64,000 bases of DNA from Malassezia japonica (lineage: Eukaryota > Basidiomycota > Malasseziomycetes > Malasseziales > Malasseziaceae), in the NCBI RefSeq assembly GCF_029542785.1, contig NC_083370.1, positions 124,001 through 188,000 on the forward strand, read 5' to 3'. The position numbers were made by a program, and so were the translations under genes. Below, piece after piece: positions 1-9,202 of the stretch (position 1 is the stretch's first letter; every line of letters starts with the position of its first letter). The notes under the pieces were generated by a model, which worked only from the letters and a program-made list of their open reading frames with translations, did no database searches and was not told the DNA's origin.

Positions 1-991
1 GCGGCTTGGTGTAGATGCGCACGAGGTTCAGCTCGTCCCACATCTTGTCCACCAGCTCGTCGACGTTCAGCCACTCGCGCGAGGAGATCGGGACCGACTG
101 CGGGATCTTGTACAGCAGGTCGAGCTCCTCGATCGAGATGCTGTCGATCTTGTTCAGGACGTAGATGCACGGGATGTAGTGGCGGTTGCCCTCGACCACG
201 TCGATCAGCTCGTCGACGGTGATGTCCTCGCGGAAGGCAATGTCGGCGTTCGCGATGCGGTACTCGCTCATCACCGCCTTGATCTCGTCGTGGTCGATCT
301 TGGTGAGCGGCACGGTATTGGTAATCGCCAGGCCGCCCTTGTCCTTCTTCTTCACAATCACGTTCGGGGGGCGCTTGTTCAGGCGGATACCAAAGCCGTC
401 CAGCTCAGCCTCGAGGATCTGCTTGTCCTTCAACGGCTTGCACACGTCCAGCACGATAAAGATCAGGTTGCACGTCCGTGCCACAGCAATGACCTGGCGA
501 CCACGACCCTTGCCGTCCTTGGCACCTTCGATAATACCGGGCAGGTCGAGCACCTGGATCTTGGCACCGCGCACTGTCATGGTACCAGGAACGGTGGTCA
601 CTGCGTTAGTCGTGAGACGTACGTGTTGTGAACTCGTAGGCAGCCGCCTCGGACGTCGTTCCCGTGAGACCCGACATGCTGCGTGAGAGAAAATCGACAT
701 ACAGTGTAGATTTACCGACCGACGGGAAACCGACAAAGCCCACACTGGCGATACCAGTGCGTGCGACATCGAAACCGAGGCCGCCGCCGCCGCCGCCGCC
801 GCCGCCGCTCGACGAGATCAGCTCACGCTTGAGCTTGGCGAGCTTCGCACGCAGCTGGCCAAGGTGGTAGGCCGTGGCCTTGTTCTTCTGCGTGCCTGGG
901 GTTAGAGGTGCAACATACGGTTCATCTCATCTTCGACTTCTTTGATCTTTTGTACGGTCGTCTGCGTCAGTCAGCCAGCGCCACGCACCAT
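1..991 (-). CDS. RBG1: Developmentally regulated GTP-binding protein, DRG1/Rbg1 family (3' end cut off)
   Basis: OBG/DRG-family translational GTPase that works with ribosomes. Exons 991-989, 961-919, 895-703, 678-623 and 600-1, so introns are 27, 23, 24 and 22 nt. Spliced, the protein shows the DRG N-terminus ([14 protein letters not shown]), a nine-glycine linker, P-loop [12 protein letters not shown], the EFTTLTTVPG switch region, [18 protein letters not shown] and the NKID specificity motif. The order and wording match DRG1/Rbg1 rather than DRG2. The first exon is the ATG alone. The C-terminal TGS domain lies beyond the left edge. It is divergent from the Mam3-like gene with 106 bp between start codons. 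Identity is secure; the 3-nt first exon is an inference from the frame. Confidence 0.93.
781..807. repeat. (CCG)9 trinucleotide repeat coding for polyglycine
   Basis: Nine uninterrupted CCG units, read as nine glycines on the minus strand inside the Rbg1 gene, between the N-terminal helix and the GTPase domain. DRG1 proteins usually carry a glycine-rich linker here, so the repeat is probably tolerated and likely to vary in length between strains. Confidence 0.9.
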
Positions 992-1097
992 CGTGCCGTT
1001 CCCTGCCAAAAAGTGGAGCCGCACCCCTGCCGAAGAAGACGAAAGAAGCTCGGCCGAAAGCAGCGGTCGCGGGCTTGGACCTTAATTTTTCCACGGC

Positions 1098-2927
1098 ATG
1101 GTAAGCGAAGCGCTGGGGGGTGGTCGAACGCGCTCCGGGATATCTTCGCAGTCTACAGCCAAGCTCTTGCTCGCTCTTGTTTCCTATGGTCTGCACTCGT
1201 TGGTTGCGGGCGTTCGCGCGACGCCCGTGACGCCGTTTGCCGTCGCGCCGGCCTCGCCGGGCGCTGCCGCGGCCTTCGCCGCGGTGCAGATGCACGAGGG
1301 GGTTGCACCGATTGAGAACAAGACGCCTGTGCAAAAGATGATCGACCTGGTGATGATTGGCTTATTGGTACTGCTGGGCGGTGTCTTTGCGGGTCTTACG
1401 CTCGGCCTGATGGGCCTCGACATGGTCAACTTGCAGGTGATGATGACCTCGGGTACCGAGCAGGAGCGCATCAATGCGACCAAGGTGATGCGCCTGCTCG
1501 AGCGCGGCCGCCACTGGGTGCTGGTCGTGCTGCTCCTGGGCAATGTCATTGTCAACGAGACGCTGCCCATCTTCCTCTCGGAGTTCGGCTCGGGCCTCAG
1601 CGCGGTGATCCTCTCGACGGTGCTCATTGTCATCTTTGGCGAGATTGTGCCCCAGTCCATCTGCGCGCGCTATGGACTGTCGATTGGCGCCATGTGCGCG
1701 CCGCTCGTGCACTGCGCCATGATCCTCATGGCGCCGGTCGCGTGGCCCACGGCCAAGCTCCTCGACTACTGCCTCGGCGAGGAGCACGGCACGACGTACC
1801 GCAAGGCGGAGCTCAAGACCTTTGTCACGCTCCACCAGCAGATCGGCACAGAGCACCTGAACGACGACGAGGTGACGATCATCCGCGCAGTGCTCGACTT
1901 GAACGACAAGACGCTGCGCGATGTCATGACCCCGATCGAAGACGTGTACACGCTGCCGAGCGACCACGTTCTCGACGAGCCGGCGGTCGACAAGCTCGTC
2001 GACTCGGGCTACTCGCGTGTGCCGATCCACGAGCCGGGCAAGGACGATGCGATTATCGGCATGCTCCTCGTCAAGCGCCTGATCCAGTACGACCCGGAAG
2101 ACGGCTGGCCCGTGTCGCGCTTTACGCTCACACCGCTGCCAGAAGCGTCGCCGGAGCTGAACCTGCTCGACGCGATCAATTACATGCAGGTCGGCCGCTC
2201 GCACATGATCCTCGTGTCGGAGCACCCGGGCGAGCCGAGCGGCGCGCTGGGTGTCGTGACGCTTGAGGACATTATCGAGGAGATGATTGGCGAGGAGATT
2301 GTGGACGAGACGGACGTCTTTGTCGACGTCCACAACAAGATCAAGGTCGTGCGCCAAAAGCCGGCAGGCATCAAGCAGGAGCAGTGGCAGCCGCTGATCC
2401 GTGGCATCATCGAGCGCCGCCGCAAGTACGGCGGACCGCAGCAGACGCCGCTGCACTCGTCGTTCGGCACGATCTCGCGCCACAACCGCTCCACGAGCCA
2501 GAGCAGGTTCGGCGTCGTGCCGCAGCGCAAGGCACGCGACAAGGTCTCGCTCAAGCACCTCGGCTCGTACACGCGGGGGTACGACTCGCAGAGCGAGATG
2601 TCGCCGGGCTTTTCGCCGCAGCCGTTCCAGGCGGCGCAGGGCCAGATGTCGAGCTCGCTCATGTCGGACGCGTACAGCGACTATGCCGGCTCGCCCGATG
2701 CAATGCGCCAGCGTGGCGACGTATACCAGTCGGACCCCGAGCAGGAGTTTGAGGCGCAGGGGCCGTACATTGTCGAGATGGGCGGCAGCCAGAACCAGAC
2801 GCCGCGCGTCATCACGGTCGCCGATCTGAACAACCAGCAGGATTCCAAAGGGATGCGCACCCTCGCGGCCGCCGCGTCGGTGGCGCACGCCATGTCGGAG
2901 ACCAACAAGCAGAACGACGACAAATAA
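1098..2927 (+). CDS. MAM3: CNNM/Mam3-like metal transporter with DUF21 and CBS pair
   Basis: 609 aa, no intron needed. A hydrophobic N-terminus is followed by a DUF21 (CNNM) membrane domain at about residues 76-260, with several transmembrane helices starting at MIDLVMIGLLVLLGG and conserved NETLPIFL and FGEIVPQS motifs. Two CBS domains follow (about 275-400, from LRDVMTPIEDVYTLP to GVVTLEDIIEEMIGEEIVDETD). The remaining 200 aa are a polar, probably disordered tail. Yeast Mam3 and human CNNM proteins act in Mg2+/Mn2+ handling at vacuolar or plasma membranes; the location here is inferred. The ATG is followed directly by GTAAGC, which resembles a splice donor, but the uninterrupted frame makes an intron unnecessary. 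Confidence 0.9.
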   Translation: MVSEALGGGRTRSGISSQSTAKLLLALVSYGLHSLVAGVRATPVTPFAVAPASPGAAAAFAAVQMHEGVAPIENKTPVQKMIDLVMIGLLVLLGGVFAGLTLGLMGLDMVNLQVMMTSGTEQERINATKVMRLLERGRHWVLVVLLLGNVIVNETLPIFLSEFGSGLSAVILSTVLIVIFGEIVPQSICARYGLSIGAMCAPLVHCAMILMAPVAWPTAKLLDYCLGEEHGTTYRKAELKTFVTLHQQIGTEHLNDDEVTIIRAVLDLNDKTLRDVMTPIEDVYTLPSDHVLDEPAVDKLVDSGYSRVPIHEPGKDDAIIGMLLVKRLIQYDPEDGWPVSRFTLTPLPEASPELNLLDAINYMQVGRSHMILVSEHPGEPSGALGVVTLEDIIEEMIGEEIVDETDVFVDVHNKIKVVRQKPAGIKQEQWQPLIRGIIERRRKYGGPQQTPLHSSFGTISRHNRSTSQSRFGVVPQRKARDKVSLKHLGSYTRGYDSQSEMSPGFSPQPFQAAQGQMSSSLMSDAYSDYAGSPDAMRQRGDVYQSDPEQEFEAQGPYIVEMGGSQNQTPRVITVADLNNQQDSKGMRTLAAAASVAHAMSETNKQNDDK

Positions 2928-2978
2928 CCCTTCTTCACCCTGTAGAAATACCGAATGTATCTACCGCTTTTGTGTTAT

Positions 2979-3351
2979 TTATCCGCCGTGTAGTGTGCTA
3001 ATAAACACAATGTAGTCATTCGGCTGCAGGACATAGTCCATCTCGCCTTCCAATTCCCAGTCGCTGTCATTGATCAGCACGAGAATGCCAGGGCGCCTAA
3101 GGTCAGCTGACAAATAAAGTACGCACACGCTGTCGCCCTCCACAAACAATTCCTCGCGCTCTTGGATGAGATGTTGACGAATGAAGCGAATTAACGCGTG
3201 CATGTCGGGTGGGCCATCTTGCGTGGGTAGCGCAAGCTTGTGCACCTTCTCCTGAGGAGGGGCGAGCAGCAGCTCGGTGCCCCCGCTAGCGTCAGCGCAT
3301 GCTCGGACCGTACCCAAACTCAACCGTCACGGGAAGCGTGGCGTCGCCCAT
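2979..3351 (-). CDS. URM1: Ubiquitin-related modifier Urm1
   Basis: Urm1 is the sulfur carrier for tRNA wobble-uridine thiolation and a protein modifier. Exons 3351-3314, 3285-3127 and 3096-2979, with introns of 28 and 30 nt. Splicing restores [19 protein letters not shown] at the N-terminus and [18 protein letters not shown] in the middle. The protein ends in the diagnostic FISTLHGG tail, the diglycine needed for thiocarboxylation by Uba4. The length of 104 aa is normal for Urm1. It is convergent with the Mam3-like gene, with 51 bp between stops. Confidence 0.95.
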
Positions 3352-3813
3352 CCAGGAAACCGCCAAGCTCGAAGCGAGCGAGTGAAGTGCGTGGCTATTG
3401 AGGGCGCCCGGGGTACTTTATGTAATTGGCCGTACCTACATATGGGTGACGTAGCTGTACAAATGCGTGACCAGCCTTCGACTCGAATGTGTGGAGTTAG
3501 GGCCAATCGGATATGCAATCGGGGAAAATCATGCATGCCAACCGGGAAAATACACGCGCATCCGAGTGGCACATCTGCAGCCCATTTGACCCGACATGCG
3601 AATGGCCGAAATTCGCGCCCCGGTTGAAGCAAGTTCTCTGTAGTGGCATTCACTTGACGCATCCTCGTCTGCTTTTCACCACCACCTCATTTTTGCAGGC
3701 TATTGTCTGTTCTGTGAAGGGTGACTCCCCGTGTGGATTGTGTACGTGTTTTGCAAAGCTAACTTTCAGATTGAGTGCATCATCTCTAGTTCTCAAACGA
3801 TCCTCTGGTGAGA
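3352..3813. other. 462-bp divergent intergenic region between URM1 and the CSC1-like gene
   Basis: No coding exon is supported here; short ORFs on both strands show no family signature. It must hold both promoters. A pyrimidine-rich stretch runs from about 3665 to 3720, followed by an intron-like element at 3742-3769, probably in the 5' UTR of the downstream gene. Confidence 0.6.
3742..3769 (+). other. Candidate 28-nt 5'-UTR intron of the CSC1-like gene
   Basis: Begins GTACGT and ends GCTAACTTTCAG, so it has the donor, branch motif and acceptor seen in the coding introns of this window. It lies 44 bp upstream of the ATG at 3814 and outside any reading frame. It is supported only by motif match. 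Confidence 0.45.
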
Positions 3814-6411
3814 ATGCAGCGCTCTGCTTTCCTCGCTCTTGCCGCGGCCTTTGTGGCCCCGGCCCTGGCTGCTGATGGTGCGCCCCAGGACACCTCGACT
3901 TCGACCGTGGTGTCGGCCATGGTGCTGGCCTGTATCATGGCTGGTATCTTCAGCGTCTTGTTCATTGTCCTGCGCCCGCGCTTCAGGAACATCTACCAGC
4001 CCCGCTCCTTCCTCTCGAAGCCGGCTAGCCGCAACGTCGAGCCCCTTGACTCGAGCCTTTTTGGCTGGATCAAGCAGTTCATTGCTACTCCCGACTCCGA
4101 GGTGCTTCGCCGCAACGGTCTTGACGCGTACATGTTCATCTCGTACATCAACATGATTCTCTGGATCATTGTCCCGATCTGGATCATCAGCTGGATCTTT
4201 TTCCTTCCCCTGTACTCGGCCAACCTTCCGGGTCGTAAGAACGGTTTCAACATGTTCACTTTCGGCAACATTGTAAACTCCGACAAGCAGAACCAGAACC
4301 GTGCCGCTGGTGTCCTGATCATGAACTATGTGTTCGTTGCCTGGATCCTTGTCAACATCCACTGGCGCATGAAGCACTTCATTCAGCTCCGCCAGGAGTT
4401 CATGACCTCGCCCGAGCACGCCAACACTGAGCAGGCCAAGACCATGCTCGTCACCGGTGTGCCGAACGAGTACCTGTCCGAGACCAAGCTTGCTCAACTC
4501 TACGGCCAGCTCCCTGGCGGTGTGCAGAAGGTGTGGGTGAACCGTAACATGAAGGACCTCCCCAAGAAGGTCGAGCTCCGCGACAAGCTTGTGCTCAAGC
4601 TCGAGGGTGCCGTTACCAAGCTCACCAAGACTGCCTTCAAGCTCGTCAAGAAGGGCAAAGTCGAGGGTGTCTCGCTTGATGCTCAGCCCTCGGCTGACCT
4701 TGCCGAGCGCATCGTTCCTGAGAACAAGCGCCCCACCCACCGCCTCGGCAAGATCCCCTGCTGCGGTGAGAAGGTCGACACGATCAACTACTGCCGCACG
4801 GAGATCACTCGCCTGAACCAGGAGATCAACACCGAGCGTGAGCGTGCCATGAACGACTACGAGAGCTACCCTCCCCAGAGCAGCGCGTTCGTTCTCTTCA
4901 ACCAGCAGCTCTCTGCTCACCTTGCCGCCCGCACTGAGGGTTGCCACGAGCCGTACCGCATGGCTGAGCGTTGGGTTGAGGCTCACCCCAAGGATGTCAT
5001 CTGGTCGAACTTGAGTATGAACCCCTACGAGAAGAAGATCCGTACCGTTCTGTTCTGGGTTGTTACGTGGGCTACCGTCATCTTCTGGTGCATTCCCGTC
5101 GCTCTTGTTGGTGTCTTTGCGCAGGTCGACTACCTTGAGACCAAGGTGCCTTTCCTGGGCTGGATCAGCATGATTCCCAACATTGCCAAGGGTGTTCTGA
5201 AAACGGTCCTGCCGCTTGCTGCTCTCGCTGTGCTGAACATGCTCCTGCCCGTCTGGCTGCGTTTCCTCGCCAAGCAGAGCGGTATCCCGACCAAGAACGG
5301 TGTTGAGCTTAGTCTGATGACCCGTTTCTTCATCTTCCAGATCATCCAGAACTTCTTGTTCCTGTGTATCATCCAGGGTTCGATGAGCCAGGTGACTCAG
5401 TTCGTCAACAAGATCGTGCCGAGCCCTGATATTCCTGGTTTCGTGTCTACGATCTCGACTGCCATCCCGCCGTCGTCGACTTTCTTCCTGCAGTGGGTGT
5501 TTGTCGCTGGCTTTGGTGCTGCTCCGGGCATGTTCCTGATGATTGTTCCCCTTATTGTCTACTACGTGAAGATGATCCTGCTTGGCTCCACCCCCCGTAC
5601 CATCTGGCATCTGAAGAACGACATGGGTGCGCCTTCGTTCGGTACGCTCTTCCCGGCCACGCTCCTCATTGTCGTCATCTTCCTTGGTTTCATGATCCTC
5701 GCCCCGGTCATGAACGGTTTCGCTGCCCTTGGTATGTTCTGCCTTTATATGGCCTACCGTTACCAGTTCCTCTACGTCTACGACTTCAAGCCGCAGAACG
5801 AGACTGGTGGTCTGTATTTCCCCAAGGCTATCAGCTTCACCTTCGCTGGTATCTACCTCGGCACCCTGCTCGTCGCTGCCATGTACCTGTTCAACACTGG
5901 TAGCAACCCCACCGCCTTCATTCCCTTCGGTGTGCTGACGGTGCTGCTCCTTGTCATCATCTTTGCGTACCACTACTTCTTGATGAACTCGTATGGTCCT
6001 CTTCTCAACTCGCTCCCTCTCGACCTGAGCCTCAAGAACTCGACCGAGCAGGCCAGCAACGTCCAGGCTCTGCAGGCCCAGCCCCAGCAGCCCGCTCTCC
6101 CCGAGAAGGACGCTTACTACGTGAACAACAGTGCGCCGGCCATCCCCTCGTCGCACGTTGTCCAGATGGAGGACCCGCATCAGACTGCCATCAAGTCGAA
6201 GTCGGAGCACGACTCGAAGATGAACGCGTTCTACCACCCCGCTCGCACCTCGAAGCAGCTTGTCCTGTGGTACCCCAACGACAACTTCGGTATCGGCCGC
6301 TCGAATGTCGCTGCGGACTACAACGCTGGCTACGAGGCTACCACCGAGCAGGCCTGGATCACTGAGAAGGGCAAGGTCGATGAGGACTCCGAGTTCGCCC
6401 CCGGCGAGTAA
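3814..6411 (+). CDS. Calcium-permeable stress-gated cation channel, Csc1/Rsn1 (OSCA/TMEM63) family
   Basis: 865 aa, single exon. A signal-peptide-like N-terminus (MQRSAFLALAAAFVAPALA) precedes a first transmembrane helix, then the CSC1 N-terminal region, a long cytosolic loop (about residues 190-400, with VTGVPNEYLSE and a charged helical stretch), and the RSN1_7TM channel domain (about 410-720) with many helices. The C-terminus is polar and ends in an acidic tail. Fungal relatives are Csc1, Rsn1 and Phm7, osmosensitive channels or plasma-membrane proteins; which paralogue this is cannot be settled by eye. The ATG at 3814 is the first in-frame Met. Codon use looks more biased than in neighbours (many GTC, CTC and AAG codons), suggesting high expression. 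Confidence 0.9.
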   Translation: MQRSAFLALAAAFVAPALAADGAPQDTSTSTVVSAMVLACIMAGIFSVLFIVLRPRFRNIYQPRSFLSKPASRNVEPLDSSLFGWIKQFIATPDSEVLRRNGLDAYMFISYINMILWIIVPIWIISWIFFLPLYSANLPGRKNGFNMFTFGNIVNSDKQNQNRAAGVLIMNYVFVAWILVNIHWRMKHFIQLRQEFMTSPEHANTEQAKTMLVTGVPNEYLSETKLAQLYGQLPGGVQKVWVNRNMKDLPKKVELRDKLVLKLEGAVTKLTKTAFKLVKKGKVEGVSLDAQPSADLAERIVPENKRPTHRLGKIPCCGEKVDTINYCRTEITRLNQEINTERERAMNDYESYPPQSSAFVLFNQQLSAHLAARTEGCHEPYRMAERWVEAHPKDVIWSNLSMNPYEKKIRTVLFWVVTWATVIFWCIPVALVGVFAQVDYLETKVPFLGWISMIPNIAKGVLKTVLPLAALAVLNMLLPVWLRFLAKQSGIPTKNGVELSLMTRFFIFQIIQNFLFLCIIQGSMSQVTQFVNKIVPSPDIPGFVSTISTAIPPSSTFFLQWVFVAGFGAAPGMFLMIVPLIVYYVKMILLGSTPRTIWHLKNDMGAPSFGTLFPATLLIVVIFLGFMILAPVMNGFAALGMFCLYMAYRYQFLYVYDFKPQNETGGLYFPKAISFTFAGIYLGTLLVAAMYLFNTGSNPTAFIPFGVLTVLLLVIIFAYHYFLMNSYGPLLNSLPLDLSLKNSTEQASNVQALQAQPQQPALPEKDAYYVNNSAPAIPSSHVVQMEDPHQTAIKSKSEHDSKMNAFYHPARTSKQLVLWYPNDNFGIGRSNVAADYNAGYEATTEQAWITEKGKVDEDSEFAPGE

Positions 6412-6580
6412 ACGCTTCAGACATTGCGTAACAACCTACTCTCCTGATACGCACTGCAATTGCATTTTGTATCGATTACCATCCATTTGACAGCTGCCAT
6501 GCTCGCGACTCTTGCTAATAGGAGCATGCGCAGTCGTTTCCGTCGCTTCATAGTAAAAGGAATACATACAAGTTGCAAGA

Positions 6581-8214
6581 ATGTGGAGGACTGCCTATCG
6601 GATTTCCGACACCATAGATTCTTGGGGTATGGAGGACCCTGTGGAAAAGGCGTCGGGTCGCATCTGCGATCATATGAACCGGGACCATGACGTACGTGAT
6701 GAGACTAATTGTAGGACGCAGTTGGGCATTTTGTCATGTTTCACGGAAAGCTCGCACAGCTGCCTAAATGGACCAAGATGGAGCACATTTCGAGCCGAGG
6801 CATGGTCATCCGCTACTCTTCCCCGTCGTCCAAGGGACCGGTAGTAGACGAGAGTGTCATGCCTGCGATCTCTATCCCTTTTGAACCGCCGCTGGAAACC
6901 ACTATGGACGCACGCAAGCGGCTCGTGGCCATGAGCGAGTCGTGCGAAATAGCAAATGCCAAGTTCGCGCAGGCCTCGTCGCCCGAGTTTTGGAGCAAGT
7001 ACAATATGGATGTACTGCTGCAGTGGACGGACCGCGTACTGATGCACCCTGCGACGCTCACAGTCCTCGCCGTGCTGGCGATCCTCCTCGCAAGCCCCAG
7101 CCCGTTGCAGAGTGTTGCACTGAATGACGATCGGCGCACCGACAGCGAGCAGGTGGCGTTCACGGCATATACCTACGTGATACACTGCGTGCACATGGTG
7201 GTGCACGCTGTGCGCCTTCCGCTCCAGCTGCTGATTCTTCCTCTTGCCGTGATCCTCTTCATTCGTTTCCTCGGCTGGCTGAGCAGTGCATGGAGCAACG
7301 CGGCGCCGATGCCGAACGATATCGCCGAGCTGCCGACATGGGTGATGAGCACGCTCCTCACGCCGACGCTCCCTCCCCTGACGTCGGAGCAGTGGCGAGA
7401 AGAGAAAGTGGTCATCACAGGAGGTGCGCGCGGTCTTGGCGCTGTGCTGGCACGGCGCCTGGCCGACAAAGGCGCGCATGTGATCACGCTCGACGTCGCC
7501 AAGTCGACTGTAAAACACGCAAATGTCGTGGCGTACCGTTGTGACATTTCCAAGCAGAACGAGGTGCTTTCGGTGACACGCAACATTCTCCACCGCCACG
7601 GCGCCCCCACGATGCTGATCAATAATGCGGCGGTGCGGAATGGCTACCCCCTGCTGGACGTTTCCGTGAGTGACATTGCGCGCGTGATGGACACAAACAC
7701 AATGGCTCACTTTTGGACCTTGAAAGAATTTCTCCCCTCGATGGTCGAAAAGAAGCGCGGCCATATTATCACGGTGTCTTCGATGATGGGCCAGACCGGC
7801 GTTGCACAGATGGTCGACTATGTTGCATCGAAGCATGCGCTTGTTGGGCTGCACGATTCCCTCCGTTTCGAGCTGGACTCGATTTACAAGACGCCGTTCG
7901 TGCGTACGACCATTGTCACTACGGGGCATCTGCAAGAGACGAGCATGTTCTCGGGGATCCAGTATAACGCATTCGCACGCTTTTTTGCACCCCCCGTTAG
8001 CACCTCGAGCGTGGCTGACGCTGTGGTGGATGCCCTCGAAAGCCAAGAGAGCCGCACCGTGGCGCTTCCGTGGTACGCAGCATGGACGCCCGCCTTGCGT
8101 CTCCTTCCGTCGTTTGCGCGCGATGGAGTTCAGGCGCTGCTCGGCGCGAACCACTCCATGACCACAGCTCCGAAAGCAGCACCGGATTCGAGTGCCGATG
8201 CCCTCTCTACGTAA
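6581..8214 (+). CDS. DUF2470 membrane protein fused to a short-chain dehydrogenase/reductase
   Basis: Exons 6581-6691 and 6715-8214 (23-nt intron), 536 aa. Splicing joins SGRICDHMNRDHD to DAVGHFVMFHGK, giving an intact DUF2470 opening (HMNxDH). The DUF2470 part continues through IPFEPPL and DARKRLVAM, followed by two hydrophobic stretches (about residues 150-230). From about residue 265 a classical SDR domain begins: TGGARGLG cofactor motif, NNAA, an SS pair before MMGQTG and the YVASK catalytic motif. This resembles retinol/17-beta-hydroxysteroid dehydrogenase-like membrane SDRs. The two parts are normally separate fungal proteins. Met at 6629 is an alternative start. Substrate unknown. Convergent with the peroxiredoxin gene, 25 bp apart. 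Confidence 0.82.
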
Positions 8215-8239
8215 ATAACCACAATCTTCGCAAAACTAT

Positions 8240-8928
8240 CTAGGCGCTCTTCGAGCTGGGGTCCTCGGTGAAGCGCAGGTACGGACGCACGGTCTCGTAG
8301 CCAGGGAAGAGCTTCTCAGCCTCTTCGCCCTGGACGCTGGGGTGGACAATGACCTTGTCGCCCTTTTGCCAGTTGACAGGCGTGGTGATGCGGTGCTTGT
8401 CACCCAGCTGCAGCGAGTCGACCACACGCAGGATCTCGGTAAAGTGGCGGCCGGTCGAGGCAGGGTACGAGATCTTCAGGCGGATCACCTTCTTGGGGTC
8501 GATCACAAAGACGTCACGCACAGTGAAAGGAATGCCCTTGGCGTCGACATTGGTAGGGTCGAGGGCGTCGAGCATGTCGTACTCGGTTGCGACCTTGCGG
8601 TCGTGGTCGCCGATGATGGGGAACTGCACATCGGTCTTGCCAATGTCGTTGATGTCCTGGATCCACTTCTCGTGCGAAGCAATGTCGTTGGCCGACAGAC
8701 CAATGACCTTCACACCACGCTTCTCGAACTCGGGCGCGAGGCGGGCGACCTCACCGAGCTCGGTGGTGCACACCGGCGTAAAGTCATCGGGGTGCGAGAA
8801 GAGGATGGCCCACGAGTTGTCCAGCCAGTCGTGGAAGCGGATGGTACCCCTGTGGTTAGGCAAGAAACGTACTTGGTGGTCTCAGCAGTAAAGTCAGGGG
8901 CAACGGAGCCAAGGCGAAGGTTCGGCAT
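8240..8928 (-). CDS. 1-Cys peroxiredoxin, Prx6 type
   Basis: Exons 8928-8873 and 8849-8240 (23-nt intron), 221 aa. Reduces hydrogen peroxide and lipid hydroperoxides. The peroxidatic cysteine is Cys46 in DFTPVCTTELG, preceded by FSHPDDF. The C-terminal 1-CysPrx domain includes ISYPASTGRHFTEILRVVDSLQ and TPVNWQKGDKVIVHPSVQ, which marks the Prx6 subfamily. Splicing yields TAETTKGTIRFHDWL. The N-terminus (MPNLRLGSVAPDF) shows no obvious presequence, so a cytosolic form is likely. It is not the PMP20-type thioredoxin-fold protein known from Malassezia allergen work. Confidence 0.95.
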
Positions 8929-9202
8929 GGTGCGTATGGTGGGGAAGCCGCTCCGCCCGTGCACTTAATATATCACCCCACTGGCCTCCTCTTACGTGGC
9001 CCATGCGTTTCGCCATCGGTGCCCATCGATGGCGTGCTCGGTAGTCACGTGGGCTGTTGAACGTGCAAAGGATCCTTTAGTGTGCTGAGCATTGGATTAT
9101 GTCAGTGTGCATACAAAGTGACCCTAGCGTCCGCCCTTGGCCCGCACGGAACATTTAGTGGGACGGGGACCGCCACTTCTTCTCCTTACCACTTCTAGAA
9201 TC

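Noticed and set aside
4..686. Long plus-strand ORFs opposite the Rbg1 gene
   Set aside because: Antisense shadows: the minus strand gives a clear DRG1 protein, while the plus-strand translations have no family features.
1362..2888. 508-codon minus-strand ORF opposite the Mam3-like gene
   Set aside because: High GC leaves antisense frames open; its product is Arg/His/Leu-rich without domains, whereas the plus strand has complete DUF21 and CBS domains. The same applies to the long minus ORF at 3793-6237.
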